A stretch of 64,000 bases of DNA from Novosphingobium profundi (GTDB lineage Bacteria; Pseudomonadota; Alphaproteobacteria; Sphingomonadales; Sphingomonadaceae). The stretch is taken from NCBI RefSeq assembly GCF_020524485.1, contig NZ_JAIVLF010000001.1, positions 1,178,001 to 1,242,000 of the forward strand, in the 5' to 3' direction. A program made the translations under genes and the position numbers. This document shows positions 21,276-29,902 of the stretch, one piece after another. The notes below the pieces were generated by a model. That model was not told the origin of the DNA. It was given only the letters and a program-made list of their open reading frames with translations, and did not search any database. Position 1 is the stretch's first letter. Each line of letters starts with the position of its first letter.

Positions 21276-21923
21276 GTGAATATCATTCTTCTTGGGCCGC
21301 CGGGGGCGGGCAAGGGAACGCAGGCACAGCGCCTGGTTGAGCGCCATGGCATGCGCCAGCTTTCGACCGGCGACATGCTGCGCGCCGCGGTCAAGGCGGG
21401 AACGCCGACCGGGCTTGAGGCCAAGGCGATCATGGAGCGGGGCGAACTCGTGTCGGACGCCATCGTCTCGGCGCTGATCGGTGACGAGCTTGATGCGATG
21501 GGCTCGGACACGGGCGCCATCTTCGATGGCTATCCGCGTACGGCGGCCCAGGCTGAAGCGCTCGACGGCATTCTTGCCGAGCGCGGGCGCAAGCTCGATC
21601 ACGTGATCGAACTGGGTGTCGACGAGGAAGCTCTGGTTGAGCGCATCACGGGGCGCTTCACCTGCGCGGCCTGTGGCAAGGGGTATCACGACAGCTTTGA
21701 GCAGCCGAAGGTCCCGGGTACCTGCGACAAGTGCGGTGGCACCGAATTCAAGCGCCGTCCGGATGACAACGCCGACACCGTGCGTACGCGCCTCGCCGAA
21801 TACCGTGCCAAGACTGCTCCGATCCTGCCGATCTATGAAGAGCGGGGGATTGTCGCCAAGGTCGACGGGATGGCGGACATGGACGATGTGACGGCTTCCA
21901 TCGAAGGCGTCTTCGCCAAGTAA
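21276..21923 (+). CDS. adk: Adenylate kinase (zinc-lid type)
   Basis: 215 aa from a GTG at 21276 with GAGGGGG upstream. It interconverts ATP + AMP and 2 ADP in the cytosol. The P-loop GPPGAGKGTQ is at residues 7-16, the AMP-site segment FDGYPRTAAQAEALD near 83. The lid (about residues 127-160) carries CAACGKGYHD and CDKCGG, four Cys that should bind structural zinc, as in Gram-positive and many alphaproteobacterial enzymes. A full-length lid means the long form. Downstream is a strong terminator. Confidence 0.97.
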   Translation: MNIILLGPPGAGKGTQAQRLVERHGMRQLSTGDMLRAAVKAGTPTGLEAKAIMERGELVSDAIVSALIGDELDAMGSDTGAIFDGYPRTAAQAEALDGILAERGRKLDHVIELGVDEEALVERITGRFTCAACGKGYHDSFEQPKVPGTCDKCGGTEFKRRPDDNADTVRTRLAEYRAKTAPILPIYEERGIVAKVDGMADMDDVTASIEGVFAK

Positions 21924-21935
21924 GCTTAGAAAAAG

Positions 21936-21964
21936 AAGCCGGGGCGAATGTCTCGGCTTTTTTT
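21936..21964 (+). terminator. Intrinsic terminator after adk
   Basis: AAGCCGGGG (21936-21944), loop CGAATG, TCTCGGCTT (21951-21959) with two wobbles, running into seven T (21958-21964). Canonical. Confidence 0.85.
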
Positions 21965-22004
21965 CTGGCCTTCGTTCGTCTTTGTCGTCAAGACTAAGGG
22001 CTGC

Positions 22005-22727
22005 ATGAATATCTCGCGTTTCCATCGCTACACTGTTGTCCTCGCCACGGCCCTGATAGGCCTGTGCGCACCTCATCTGGCTCAAGCCAAGGTTGCCGAG
22101 GCCAATACGCGTGGCTTCGTCGTGCGCCACATGGTCGAGATTCCCTCTGGTGTGGACAAGACCTGGGAGACGGTGCTGGACCCTGCCGAGTGGTGGGATT
22201 CGGCGCACACCTGGTCCGGGGATGCCGCCAATCTCTCTATCGATCCCAGAGCGGGTGGCTGCTTTTGCGAATTGCTGCCCCATGACGCATCGCCGCGCGC
22301 CGCGCCCAAGGGCAGTGTCGAGCATATGCGGGTGGTCTATATCGAGCGTCCGCGACTGCTGCGCATGACAGGCGCGCTAGGGCCGCTGCAGTCCGAAGCG
22401 GTGAACGGGACGCTGACGATCCAGCTCAAGCCCCGGGGTGGGGAAGGGCAAGATACGGTTCTGCTCCTCGAATACGTTGTGGGCGGCTATATGCGCCAGC
22501 CTGTCGAGGCGATGGCCGGATCAGTCGACGCGATGCTCGGTGCGCAGCTTGAGCGGCTGACCTCGGAACTCGGTGGCGCTTTTGCGAGGGCCTTTCCGGG
22601 CGGCGACCTCGGCCTTGATCCCGTGCCCGACACGGATGCCAAGGAGAACGCCGATGCCGAAGAGGCGCCGGATGGCGTTGAGCCGCTGGCGCCCGAGCCC
22701 CCCGAAGGTGAGGTAATCGAGCGTTGA
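22005..22727 (+). CDS. Secreted SRPBCC/START-like protein
   Basis: 240 aa from ATG 22005, the start that gives a clean signal peptide (VVLATALIGLCAPHLAQA, cleavage expected near residue 29). An in-frame ATG 19 codons upstream lies inside the adk terminator and is rejected. The mature part resembles the SRPBCC/AHSA1 fold that binds hydrophobic ligands: VRHMVEIPSGVDKTWETVLD, a WW pair, GGCFCE and a C-terminal amphipathic helix region, then an acidic Pro/Glu-rich tail. Ligand and role are unknown. It interrupts the adk-rpsM order and is flanked by the adk terminator and the alpha-operon promoter, so it may be transcribed alone. Confidence 0.75.
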   Translation: MNISRFHRYTVVLATALIGLCAPHLAQAKVAEANTRGFVVRHMVEIPSGVDKTWETVLDPAEWWDSAHTWSGDAANLSIDPRAGGCFCELLPHDASPRAAPKGSVEHMRVVYIERPRLLRMTGALGPLQSEAVNGTLTIQLKPRGGEGQDTVLLLEYVVGGYMRQPVEAMAGSVDAMLGAQLERLTSELGGAFARAFPGGDLGLDPVPDTDAKENADAEEAPDGVEPLAPEPPEGEVIER

Positions 22728-22764
22728 GCGTGCAAGAAGAACAATCCTTTGCGCGAGGTGCGCT

Positions 22765-22793
22765 TTGACGCGAGGGTCCTTCCGAGGTATAAT
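22765..22793 (+). promoter_or_regulatory. Strong sigma-70-type promoter for the alpha operon
   Basis: TTGACG (22765-22770), exactly 17 nt, TATAAT (22788-22793). The best match to consensus in the window. It lies 38 nt after the preceding gene and about 240 nt before rpsM. Confidence 0.75.
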
Positions 22794-23034
22794 CCATCCA
22801 TTGCTTGATCGGGCTGCGCATATCTTGGCGCAAGGCCCGCAATTCGTGTCGGCTGCATTGACAGGTCGTCCGAATCGTTTTAAGCGCCCCCTTCACTCGA
22901 CAGAATCGCTGCGTCCGGTTGGTCTGGCTTTGAGTAAGTCGCCTGCCGGTCGTTTCGCGTTTGTGGATCGGGTGGTTCGTTTCAGCGTTGAGATAGGGGA
23001 GCGGCGACGCACCCCTGTGGAGCAGGAGATTTAA
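22794..23034 (+). other. Leader of the alpha operon
   Basis: A stretch of about 240 nt without a convincing gene: an 89-codon frame covers it but starts on the promoter, has no ribosome site and no recognisable sequence. A leader of this size would allow r-protein feedback (S4 in E. coli), but rpsD is not in this operon here and no known structure is recognisable. Confidence 0.5.
22858..22886 (+). promoter_or_regulatory. Second candidate alpha-operon promoter
   Basis: TTGACA (22858-22863, perfect -35), 17 nt, TAAGCG (22881-22886, poor -10). May be a second start about 145 nt upstream of rpsM. Confidence 0.35.
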
Positions 23035-23403
23035 GTGGCTCGTATTGCCGGGGTAAACATCCCCACCAACAAGCGCGTGATCATCGCGCTCACCTACATC
23101 CACGGTATTGGTCGCACCAAGGCCGTCGCGATTGCCGACAAGCTCGGCATTGATCACACCCGTCGCATCCAGGATCTTTCGGACGCCGAAGTGCTCCAGA
23201 TCCGCGAAACCATCGATGCCGATCACCTCGTGGAAGGTGATCTTCGTCGCGAAACCGCGATGAACATCAAGCGTCTGATGGACCTCGCCTGCTACCGTGG
23301 CCTGCGTCACCGCAAGGGTCTTCCGGTCCGTGGCCAGCGCACGCACACCAATGCGCGCACCCGCAAGGGTAAGGCCAAGCCGATCGCCGGCAAGAAGAAG
23401 TAA
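23035..23403 (+). CDS. rpsM: 30S ribosomal protein S13
   Basis: 122 aa, starting at GTG (GTGGCTCGTATT) with GGAGATTTAA upstream. S13 lies in the 30S head and contacts P-site tRNA and the L5 bridge. [20 protein letters not shown] is the family N-terminus; [20 protein letters not shown] is the conserved C-terminal signature. First gene of the alpha operon. Confidence 0.98.
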   Translation: MARIAGVNIPTNKRVIIALTYIHGIGRTKAVAIADKLGIDHTRRIQDLSDAEVLQIRETIDADHLVEGDLRRETAMNIKRLMDLACYRGLRHRKGLPVRGQRTHTNARTRKGKAKPIAGKKK

Positions 23404-23463
23404 GCACGGGAACCTTAAAGGTTTTCGGTTTCCCGCAGCGACTATTCGACAGGATACACGAAC

Positions 23464-23853
23464 ATGGCACGCGAACCCCAGCGCATTAAGCGGCGCGAGC
23501 GCAAGAACATCACGAGCGGCATTGCCCACGTCAACGCCAGCTTCAACAACACCATGGTGACCATCACCGACGCCCAGGGCAATGCGATCAGCTGGTCCTC
23601 GGCCGGTATGATGGGCTTCAAGGGCAGCCGTAAGTCGACCCCGTACGCCGCTCAGGTGGCCGCGGACGACGCCGGCAAGAAGGCCGCCGAGCACGGCGTC
23701 CGCACCCTCGAGGTCGAAGTCAAGGGCCCGGGTTCGGGTCGTGAGAGCGCGCTTCGCGCCCTCCAGGCTGTCGGCTTCACCATCACGTCGATCCGCGACG
23801 TGACCCCGATCCCGCACAACGGCGTTCGTCCTTCGAAGCGCCGCCGCGTCTGA
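23464..23853 (+). CDS. rpsK: 30S ribosomal protein S11
   Basis: 129 aa, the standard length. S11 forms the platform of the 30S subunit and interacts with mRNA at the E site. [20 protein letters not shown] near residue 20 and [16 protein letters not shown] at the C-terminus are the family hallmarks; the conserved Asn-Gly pair that forms isoaspartate in E. coli is present (HNG). 60 nt separate it from rpsM. Confidence 0.98.
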   Translation: MAREPQRIKRRERKNITSGIAHVNASFNNTMVTITDAQGNAISWSSAGMMGFKGSRKSTPYAAQVAADDAGKKAAEHGVRTLEVEVKGPGSGRESALRALQAVGFTITSIRDVTPIPHNGVRPSKRRRV

Positions 23854-23865
23854 TCGACCTTTTTG

Positions 23866-23894
23866 CGGGCGGCGAACCGGTCGTCGCCCGTTTT
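23866..23894 (+). terminator. Attenuator-like hairpin between rpsK and rpoA
   Basis: CGGGCGGCGA (23866-23875), loop ACCGG, TCGTCGCCCG (23881-23890) forms a 10-bp stem with one wobble, followed by TTTT. Could lower rpoA transcription relative to S11 and S13. Confidence 0.55.
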
Positions 23895-23966
23895 CAGGAG
23901 CGTTTCATGGGCTCATTTTCAATGGGCTCCTGGGCGCAACCGCCATCGTAATCCCAGGGGAAGTCC

Positions 23967-25034
23967 ATGACTGTCAACATCAAGAACTGGCAGGAACTCA
24001 AGAAGCCGAACAGCCTTGAGATCAAGCCGGGACCCGACCCCAAGCTGAAGGCAACGTTCGTTGCCGAACCTCTCGAGCGCGGTTTTGGTCTTACGCTCGG
24101 TAACGCGCTGCGGCGCGTTCTTCTGTCTTCGCTGCAGGGCGCTGCGATCACCTCGATCAAGATCGAGAACGTGCTGCACGAATTCTCGTCGCTGGCCGGT
24201 GTGCGTGAAGACGTCACCGACATCGTCCTGAACGTGAAGCAGATCGCCCTCAAGATGCAGGGTGAAGGCCCCAAGCGTCTCCAGCTCTCGGCCACTGGCC
24301 CGGCGCAGGTGAAGGCGGGCGACATCGCCGTTTCGGGCGACATCGAGGTCATGAACAAGGACCTCGTGATCTGCACGCTCGACGAGGGTGCGGTCCTGAA
24401 CATGGAACTCACCGCGGACACCGGCAAGGGCTATGTACCCGCCGTCGGTAACCGTCCGGTTGACGCGCCGATCGGTCTCATCCCGGTCGACTCGCTTTAC
24501 TCGCCGGTTCGCCAGGTGAGCTACAAGGTCGAGAACGCCCGCGTTGGCCAGGAGCTCGACTACGACAAGCTCAGCCTGACCGTTGAAACCGACGGCACAG
24601 TGGCTCCCGAAGATGCTGTGGCCTACTCGGCCCGCATCCTGCAGGACCAGCTGGCGCTGTTCGTCCACTTCGAGGACATTGCTCCCGTGGGTCAGCCCGC
24701 GATGGTCGGCATGGCCGCGGGTGGTACGCAGAGCCAGGAAGAGAGCGACACCAACCAGCTCAACCGTTACCTTCTCAAGAAGGTCGACGAACTGGAACTG
24801 TCGGTCCGCTCGGCCAACTGCCTCAAGAACGACAACATCATCTACATCGGCGACCTGGTCCAGAAGACCGAAGCCGAGATGCTGCGCACGCCGAACTTCG
24901 GCCGCAAGTCGCTCAACGAGATCAAGGAAGTTCTCTCCTCGATGGGTCTGCGCCTCGGCATGGACATCCCGGGCTGGCCGCCCGAGAACATCGAAGAGAT
25001 GGCCAAGAAGCTGGAGCAGGAACTGCTCGGCTGA
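23967..25034 (+). CDS. rpoA: RNA polymerase subunit alpha
   Basis: 355 aa, alphaproteobacterial length. Alpha dimerises to seed polymerase assembly and its C-terminal domain binds UP elements and activators. N-terminal domain motifs are [20 protein letters not shown] near residue 40; the C-terminal domain (about 265-340) shows [20 protein letters not shown] and [25 protein letters not shown] lies before the ATG. A strong terminator follows, so rplQ is not co-transcribed by default. Confidence 0.99.
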   Translation: MTVNIKNWQELKKPNSLEIKPGPDPKLKATFVAEPLERGFGLTLGNALRRVLLSSLQGAAITSIKIENVLHEFSSLAGVREDVTDIVLNVKQIALKMQGEGPKRLQLSATGPAQVKAGDIAVSGDIEVMNKDLVICTLDEGAVLNMELTADTGKGYVPAVGNRPVDAPIGLIPVDSLYSPVRQVSYKVENARVGQELDYDKLSLTVETDGTVAPEDAVAYSARILQDQLALFVHFEDIAPVGQPAMVGMAAGGTQSQEESDTNQLNRYLLKKVDELELSVRSANCLKNDNIIYIGDLVQKTEAEMLRTPNFGRKSLNEIKEVLSSMGLRLGMDIPGWPPENIEEMAKKLEQELLG

Positions 25035-25060
25035 TCGGCTTTCCCGATACCGTATTGAAG

Positions 25061-25090
25061 AGGCCCTGCAGGAGACTGCGGGGCCTTTTT
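25061..25090 (+). terminator. Intrinsic terminator after rpoA
   Basis: AGGCCCTGCAG (25061-25071), loop GAGA, CTGCGGGGCCT (25076-25086): 11-bp stem with one wobble, then five T. Separates rpoA from the VOC gene and rplQ. Confidence 0.85.
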
Positions 25091-25210
25091 CTTTGGAAGT
25101 TTGAAGACAGTCGGCACCGGGCGGGTTGGCCTCCCAATCCCACGGCACGCCCTACTTGTCGGTGGGCACATGCATTGGCGGGGTGAGGTGCGCTCGACAG
25201 TCGACAGGGT

Positions 25211-25231
25211 CAAGGGATGGTAAATCCCTTG
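25211..25231. repeat. Perfect 8-bp palindrome upstream of the VOC gene
   Basis: CAAGGGAT (25211-25218), GGTAA, ATCCCTTG (25224-25231). Preceded by a tandem TCGACAG-TCGACAG. Could be an operator or a small hairpin; lies about 70 nt before the gene. Confidence 0.4.
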
Positions 25232-25301
25232 GATGCTTCTTTCGCTCTTTGCCTCATTTCATTTTTCATCTAGAACATAAAAAGAACAAGTGGAGAGAGC
25301 C

Positions 25302-25649
25302 ATGGCCCGCCTGAACTACGTCGAACTGCCGGTGCGCAATGTGCCTGGCCAGAAGGAATTCTACGAGGCGACTTTCGGGTGGTCCTTCTCCGACTTCGGT
25401 CCGGACTATGCGTCGACGATGACAGGTGATGTCGACATGGGCCTCAACGGCGATGCGGCGCAGTGGACGGCGCAGATGCTCCCCGTGATCCAGGTCGACG
25501 ACCTGGAGGAGACCCTTGCGCGGGTGCAGGCGGCAGGCGGCGTCGTTACGTTGCCGATTTTCGCCTTCCCGGGCGGCCGCCGCTTCCACTTCCGCGATCC
25601 GCATGGCCACGAACTGGCGGCGATGGTGGCTTATGGGGAAGGCGTGTAG
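25302..25649 (+). CDS. VOC (glyoxalase/bleomycin-resistance) family protein
   Basis: 115 aa from the ATG at 25302 (GTGGAGAGAGCC just upstream). One VOC module pair: NYVELPVRNVPGQKEFYEAT at the N-terminus and FAFPGGRRFHFRDPHGHELA at the C-terminus, with the FRDPxGHEL motif. Such small VOC proteins bind metals or small molecules and include lyases and resistance proteins; the substrate cannot be told. It lies in the rpoA-rplQ interval behind its own upstream region, which suggests insertion of an independent gene. Codon use looks like that of the surroundings. Confidence 0.85.
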   Translation: MARLNYVELPVRNVPGQKEFYEATFGWSFSDFGPDYASTMTGDVDMGLNGDAAQWTAQMLPVIQVDDLEETLARVQAAGGVVTLPIFAFPGGRRFHFRDPHGHELAAMVAYGEGV

Positions 25650-25678
25650 GAAATGGCCTCCCGGATTCGCACGAATCC

Positions 25679-25707
25679 TTGACTCTCGCCCGAAAATCCG
25701 CATTAGG
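25679..25707 (+). promoter_or_regulatory. Candidate promoter for rplQ
   Basis: TTGACT (25679-25684), 17 nt, ATTAGG (25702-25707). Good -35, poor -10; placed in the 163-nt gap where rplQ would need a promoter. Confidence 0.4.
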
Positions 25708-25812
25708 GCCGTTCTTCGCGGGTACCCGTGAGAAGGTTTTGGGCGGTGGCCTTGTCCACATCGCCCGGCGGGCAGTACCTAACCGGCTGCCTGACGAACA
25801 GGAAGATGACCC

Positions 25813-26235
25813 ATGCGTCACAAGTATTCCGGCCGTAAGCTGCAGCGCAAGTCCGGCCACCGCGCCGCCCTTCTGCGCAACATGGCCGCAGCCCTGATCA
25901 AGCACGAGCAGATCCAGACCACCACGCCCAAGGCGAAGGAACTGCGTCCCTACATCGAAAAGCTGATCACGCTTGCCAAGCACGGTGGCCTGTCCAACCG
26001 TCGCCTCGCGCACGCCAAGATCATGGACGATGCCCAGGAAAAGAAGCTGTTCGAGGTTCTGGCAGAGCGTTACGCTGGCCGTCCCGGCGGCTACACCCGC
26101 ATCATCAAGGCAGGCTACCGCGCTTCGGACGCCGCGCCGATCGCGATCATCGAACTCGTCGACCGTGACGCCGAGGCCAAGGGCCAGGATTCGGGCCCGG
26201 TCATGAACGAGGCCGAAGACTACGCCGAAGCGTAA
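25813..26235 (+). CDS. rplQ: 50S ribosomal protein L17
   Basis: 140 aa; the core is followed by an acidic tail (EDYAEA end). L17 lies near the exit tunnel opening. [20 protein letters not shown] is the family N-terminus, and [20 protein letters not shown] is diagnostic. Normally next to rpoA, it is here separated by a terminator and the VOC gene. A very strong terminator follows. Confidence 0.98.
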   Translation: MRHKYSGRKLQRKSGHRAALLRNMAAALIKHEQIQTTTPKAKELRPYIEKLITLAKHGGLSNRRLAHAKIMDDAQEKKLFEVLAERYAGRPGGYTRIIKAGYRASDAAPIAIIELVDRDAEAKGQDSGPVMNEAEDYAEA

Positions 26236-26302
26236 GGCTTGGGGCAGGGCCTCCCGGTCCTGTTGAAAAGCAAAGATACGTCCGATTTTTCGAAATTGAC
26301 GG

Positions 26303-26343
26303 AGGCGGCCGCGAGATGCACTCTCGCGGCCGCCTTTTCTTTT
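26303..26343 (+). terminator. Intrinsic terminator after rplQ
   Basis: Perfect 14-bp stem AGGCGGCCGCGAGA (26303-26316) and TCTCGCGGCCGCCT (26322-26335) around TGCAC, followed by TTTTCTTTT. The strongest terminator in the window; it ends the r-protein superoperon. Confidence 0.93.
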
Positions 26344-26379
26344 GGGCGCGACGTATCTTCCCGGGAGTTCTTCTTTTTC

Positions 26380-28518
26380 ATGCGCAATATCCTTCGTTGG
26401 ACGACAGCCCTGTCGGTCCTCGCGGCCTCACCTGTTTTCGCAAACGAGCTGACCGACACGAACTATCCCGAGACCCGGCGCGGCGACGTTGTCGAGACGC
26501 TGTTCGGGGAAGAGATTGCCGACCCCTACCGCTGGCTTGAAAACGATGTGCGCGAGGACAAGGAAGTCGCTGACTGGGTGGCCCTTCAGAGCGCCTTCAC
26601 GGATAGTTATCTGAAGCAATTGCCGCAGCGGGGCTGGTTCGAGGAGAAGGTGCGCGGCCTTCTTGATTTCGAGCGCTTCGGGCTCCCGGAGAAGGCGGGG
26701 AAGCGCTATTTCTACACGCGCAACTCAGGGCTCCTGAACCAGTCGCAGCTGTTCGTGCGCGATGGGTTGGAGGGCGAGCCGCGCCTGCTGATAGATCCCA
26801 ACGCCTGGGCGAGCGATGGGGCGACGGCGCTGTCGGGATGGACGCCGTCGAAAGAAGGTTCCTACCTTCTTTATAGCGTGCAGGATGGCGGCAGCGACTG
26901 GCGTATTCTTCATGTCCTCGACGTGGCGACCGGCAAGGTCCTTGAGGACGAGATCCGCTGGGTCAAGTTCTCGGACCTGGCCTGGGTGGGCGAGAAGGGT
27001 TTCCTCTATTCGCGCTATCCCGCGCCGGGTGAGGGCGAGGCCTTCCAGAGCGCCAATTACGACCACACGGTCTATTACCATGAACTGGGGACCCCGCAGT
27101 CGCAGGACGTGGTGGTCTACCGCACGCCCGAGCATCCCGAATACAACCACTCGGTCACCGCGACGCAGGATGGGCACTGGGCGATCGTCACCAGCAGCAT
27201 TGGCACGGATGCGCGTTTCGAGATCCACGCGATTGATCTGACCAGCAAGGACTGGACGCCGCGCGTGGTCGTCGGTGGCTTCGACGACGCCTGGGAACTT
27301 GTCGAAGGCATGGGCGACAAGCTTTGGTTCGTGACCAACAAGGATGCGCCGCGCAAGCGCCTCGTCCAGATCAATCTGGGCGGCAAGACGCCCAAGATGC
27401 AAGAGGTCGTGCCCCAGGCCGAGGACATCCTCGAGCGCGCGGGTATCGTGGGCAACCGCCTTGTCCTCAACTACATGCGCGATGCGGCAAGCCATGCGGT
27501 CATCGTGGGCCTTGATGGCAAGAGCGCGCAGGAGTTCTCGCTCAGCGGGATCGGGACGGCCTCGGGCTTCCACGGCAAGCCGGGCGATCCTGAGACGTTC
27601 TATTCCTTCACCAGCTTCAACCGCCCGCCTTCGATCTTCCGCATGAACATCGAGACGGGCGAAACCACGCCGTTTGCCGAGCCGGAGATGGACTTCGATC
27701 CCGAAGACTTCGCCATCGAGCAGCGCTTCTACGCCTCTAAGGACGGCACGAAGGTTCCGATGTTCATCGTGCGCCGCAAGGACGTGGTCGCCGCCGGCAA
27801 TCCGGTCCCGACGCTGCTCTACGGCTATGGCGGTTTCGACATCGCACTCACGCCGGGCTTCTCGGCCTCGCGGATGGCTTGGATCCAGGCGGGCGGGGCC
27901 TATGTCCTGGCGAACCTGCGCGGGGGCGGCGAGTATGGCCGTGCCTGGCACGATGCCGGACGGCGCGAGAACAAGCAGAATGTCTTCGATGATTTCATTG
28001 CGGCGGGCGAGTACCTGAAGGCGCAGGGGATCACGAGCGAGGACGGGCTGGCGATCAACGGCGGCTCGAACGGTGGCCTCCTGGTCGGCGCGGTGACGAA
28101 CCAGCGCCCGGACCTCTTCGCGGCGGCCGTGCCGCAGGTCGGGGTCATGGACATGCTGCGCTTCGATCGTTTTACTGCGGGGCGCTACTGGGTCGATGAC
28201 TTTGGCTATCCTGACAAGGAGGACGACTTCCGGATCATTCGCCGCTATTCGCCCTACCACAACATTGCAGACGGGCAGGACTACCCGGCCGTGCTGGTGA
28301 CGACGGCGGACACCGATGACCGCGTGGTTCCGGGCCACTCGTTCAAGTATGCGGCGGCTATCCAGCATGCGAATCTGGGCGACAAGCCGCACCTCATTCG
28401 CATCGAGACGCGGGCCGGACATGGTTCGGGCAAGCCGACTGACAAGGTCATCGAGGAATCAGCCGATATCCTCTCGTTCATGGCGGAGTGGACGGGGCTG
28501 GAAGTACCGCAGTCCTGA
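26380..28518 (+). CDS. Prolyl oligopeptidase (S9 family), exported
   Basis: 712 aa from ATG 26380. The frame is open 47 codons further upstream but that would run through the rplQ terminator. A signal peptide (TTALSVLAASPVFA) precedes the S9A propeller domain, which starts with the DPYRWLE motif near residue 45. The alpha/beta hydrolase domain has the catalytic Ser in GGSNGGLL (Ser about 563), Asp in TADTDDRVVP and His in RAGHGSG (about 681). It cleaves after Pro in short peptides, here probably in the periplasm. GGGAG 12 nt upstream is the likely ribosome site. Confidence 0.93.
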   Translation: MRNILRWTTALSVLAASPVFANELTDTNYPETRRGDVVETLFGEEIADPYRWLENDVREDKEVADWVALQSAFTDSYLKQLPQRGWFEEKVRGLLDFERFGLPEKAGKRYFYTRNSGLLNQSQLFVRDGLEGEPRLLIDPNAWASDGATALSGWTPSKEGSYLLYSVQDGGSDWRILHVLDVATGKVLEDEIRWVKFSDLAWVGEKGFLYSRYPAPGEGEAFQSANYDHTVYYHELGTPQSQDVVVYRTPEHPEYNHSVTATQDGHWAIVTSSIGTDARFEIHAIDLTSKDWTPRVVVGGFDDAWELVEGMGDKLWFVTNKDAPRKRLVQINLGGKTPKMQEVVPQAEDILERAGIVGNRLVLNYMRDAASHAVIVGLDGKSAQEFSLSGIGTASGFHGKPGDPETFYSFTSFNRPPSIFRMNIETGETTPFAEPEMDFDPEDFAIEQRFYASKDGTKVPMFIVRRKDVVAAGNPVPTLLYGYGGFDIALTPGFSASRMAWIQAGGAYVLANLRGGGEYGRAWHDAGRRENKQNVFDDFIAAGEYLKAQGITSEDGLAINGGSNGGLLVGAVTNQRPDLFAAAVPQVGVMDMLRFDRFTAGRYWVDDFGYPDKEDDFRIIRRYSPYHNIADGQDYPAVLVTTADTDDRVVPGHSFKYAAAIQHANLGDKPHLIRIETRAGHGSGKPTDKVIEESADILSFMAEWTGLEVPQS

Positions 28519-28552
28519 ATGTTCACATAAGTTGCGAATAACATGAACGGTG

Positions 28553-28582
28553 GCTGATGCCCGGGTTCAGGCGGGCATCAGC
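28553..28582. terminator. 10-bp inverted repeat after the prolyl oligopeptidase gene
   Basis: GCTGATGCCC (28553-28562) and GGGCATCAGC (28573-28582), perfect, 10-nt loop. T tract weak, so a terminator role is likely but not certain. Confidence 0.5.
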
Positions 28583-28650
28583 GCCTCCTTGCTAGAACGT
28601 ATCTGTAGCCGGGCATTGGGCCCGGCGTGCAGATCAAGGAGGAACGCCTC

Positions 28651-29178
28651 ATGCACACCCTGATGAACTCCAAGCTTGGCAAGGGACTGGTCGGGACCGT
28701 GGCGGTCGGCGCAATGGCGGCCTCCACGGCAACCCCGGCCATGGCCCGCGATGGCGGTGGCGGTGTCGATGCGGGCACGGTAATTGCCGGTGCGCTGGTC
28801 GTGGGCGGTATCGCCGCGCTCGCCGCGTCGGCCAGCAACGACCGGGACCGCTATGCCTATGGCCACCCGCGCGGGCGCGATCGTCGCTACGGTCGTGGTT
28901 TTCGCGGCGTGAGTTCGCGCGATGCGGTGGATCGCTGCGTTGCGGCGGCGACCCGCACGGCACATCGTAACAGCGGCCGCGCCCGCGTGACCGATATTCG
29001 CGACGTCGACCGCAAGGACTATGGCTACAAGATCAAGGGTCGGATTGCGGTAGAGGACCGCCGCGGCGGACGCTGGGATCGCCGCAGCCGGGTCGATACC
29101 GGCAAGTTCACCTGCAAGGTGAACTACCGTGGAGGTCTGCGCGACCTCGACTTTTCGGGCATTCGCGGCCTGCGCTGA
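28651..29178 (+). CDS. Secreted Gly/Arg-rich protein, paralogue 1
   Basis: 175 aa from ATG 28651, with a perfect AAGGAGGAA ribosome site. Signal peptide near GTVAVGAMAASTATPAMA, then a Gly-rich hydrophobic segment (DAGTVIAGALVVGGIAALAA), an Arg-rich linker and a C-terminal domain with two Cys (DRCVAAATRTA and FTCKVNY) that could form a disulfide. The same plan is found in the next gene, so the two are tandem paralogues: Gly-rich segment, then a domain with VDKVDR/GRVAVEG-like (here VDRKDYGYKIKGRIAVEDR) sequence. Function unknown; probably envelope-associated. Confidence 0.75.
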   Translation: MHTLMNSKLGKGLVGTVAVGAMAASTATPAMARDGGGGVDAGTVIAGALVVGGIAALAASASNDRDRYAYGHPRGRDRRYGRGFRGVSSRDAVDRCVAAATRTAHRNSGRARVTDIRDVDRKDYGYKIKGRIAVEDRRGGRWDRRSRVDTGKFTCKVNYRGGLRDLDFSGIRGLR

Positions 29179-29289
29179 CGACGCGCTGCCCGTCCGTGCG
29201 GTTCAGCGCGGGGAAAGGCACCTTGGCGCATCTGGAAACCTGCTGATTGGGACGGCGTGGATCGTGCGCGCCGATTGGGAACTTGAGTT

Positions 29290-29880
29290 ATGAAGATCCT
29301 GCGTTCGCGTACCAGTGCTTCTCTGGCGGCCTTGGCGGCCACGGTGATGACCGTTTCGCCCGCCATGGCCCATGGCTGGGGCCGCTATCCGGGCCCGCCG
29401 CGCCATCACCACCACCATCGTGGCGGCAGTGGAGGTGGCCTGCTCGCCGGACTTCTCATCGGTGGCGGCCTCGTCGCCATCGCCAGCGCCGCGAGCAAGT
29501 CCAACCGACAAGAACGTGTCGCTCCGCCTCGAGACGTATATGAAGATGACGACTACGGCCGTGACTATGACCGGGGCGATGTCCGCCCGGCCTATCCCGG
29601 TGGCCCGGTGGCGGGGGATCCCGGCTATGCGGCGCCCTATGAGGACGACCGCTTTGGCGACGATGTCGGGGCCTCGGGCTTTGGCATGGCGGTCGATACC
29701 TGCACCGACGAGGTTGAAGGTGGTTCGCGCTACAGCGTGCGCAGCGTCGATAAGGTGGACCGCATGAACGGCCGCGTCGCGGTCGAAGGGCGGCTCGCGG
29801 ACGGCCGGGGCTTTGCCTGCAGCATCGACGGGGAAGGGCGTGTGCGCTCGGTCGCGGTCGATGGGCGTGCGATGATCTGA
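29290..29880 (+). CDS. Secreted His/Gly-rich protein, paralogue 2
   Basis: 196 aa. Signal peptide ending AMAHG, then a His run (RHHHHHR), a glycine-zipper-like segment (GGLLAGLLIGGGLVAIAS), an acidic Tyr/Asp-rich linker and a C-terminal Cys-pair domain (VDTCTDEVEGGSRYSVRSV, FACSIDGEGRVRSVAVDG). It matches paralogue 1 in order of parts and in the C-terminal domain. The His run might bind metal, which is inference. Lies 111 nt after paralogue 1 and converges on the TRIC gene. Confidence 0.75.
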   Translation: MKILRSRTSASLAALAATVMTVSPAMAHGWGRYPGPPRHHHHHRGGSGGGLLAGLLIGGGLVAIASAASKSNRQERVAPPRDVYEDDDYGRDYDRGDVRPAYPGGPVAGDPGYAAPYEDDRFGDDVGASGFGMAVDTCTDEVEGGSRYSVRSVDKVDRMNGRVAVEGRLADGRGFACSIDGEGRVRSVAVDGRAMI

Positions 29881-29902
29881 TGCGTGCCGCGTTCGGGCGG
29901 GC

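Noticed and set aside
22765..23034. 89-codon frame ending at rpsM
   Set aside because: Begins on the -35 box of the alpha-operon promoter, has no ribosome site and no recognisable sequence.
26239..26379. 47-codon upstream extension of the prolyl oligopeptidase
   Set aside because: Runs through the rplQ terminator and would bury the signal peptide.
28519..28550. GTTCACAT...ATGAAC near-palindrome after the prolyl oligopeptidase gene
   Set aside because: Only a 5-bp stem with a large loop; too weak to call an operator.
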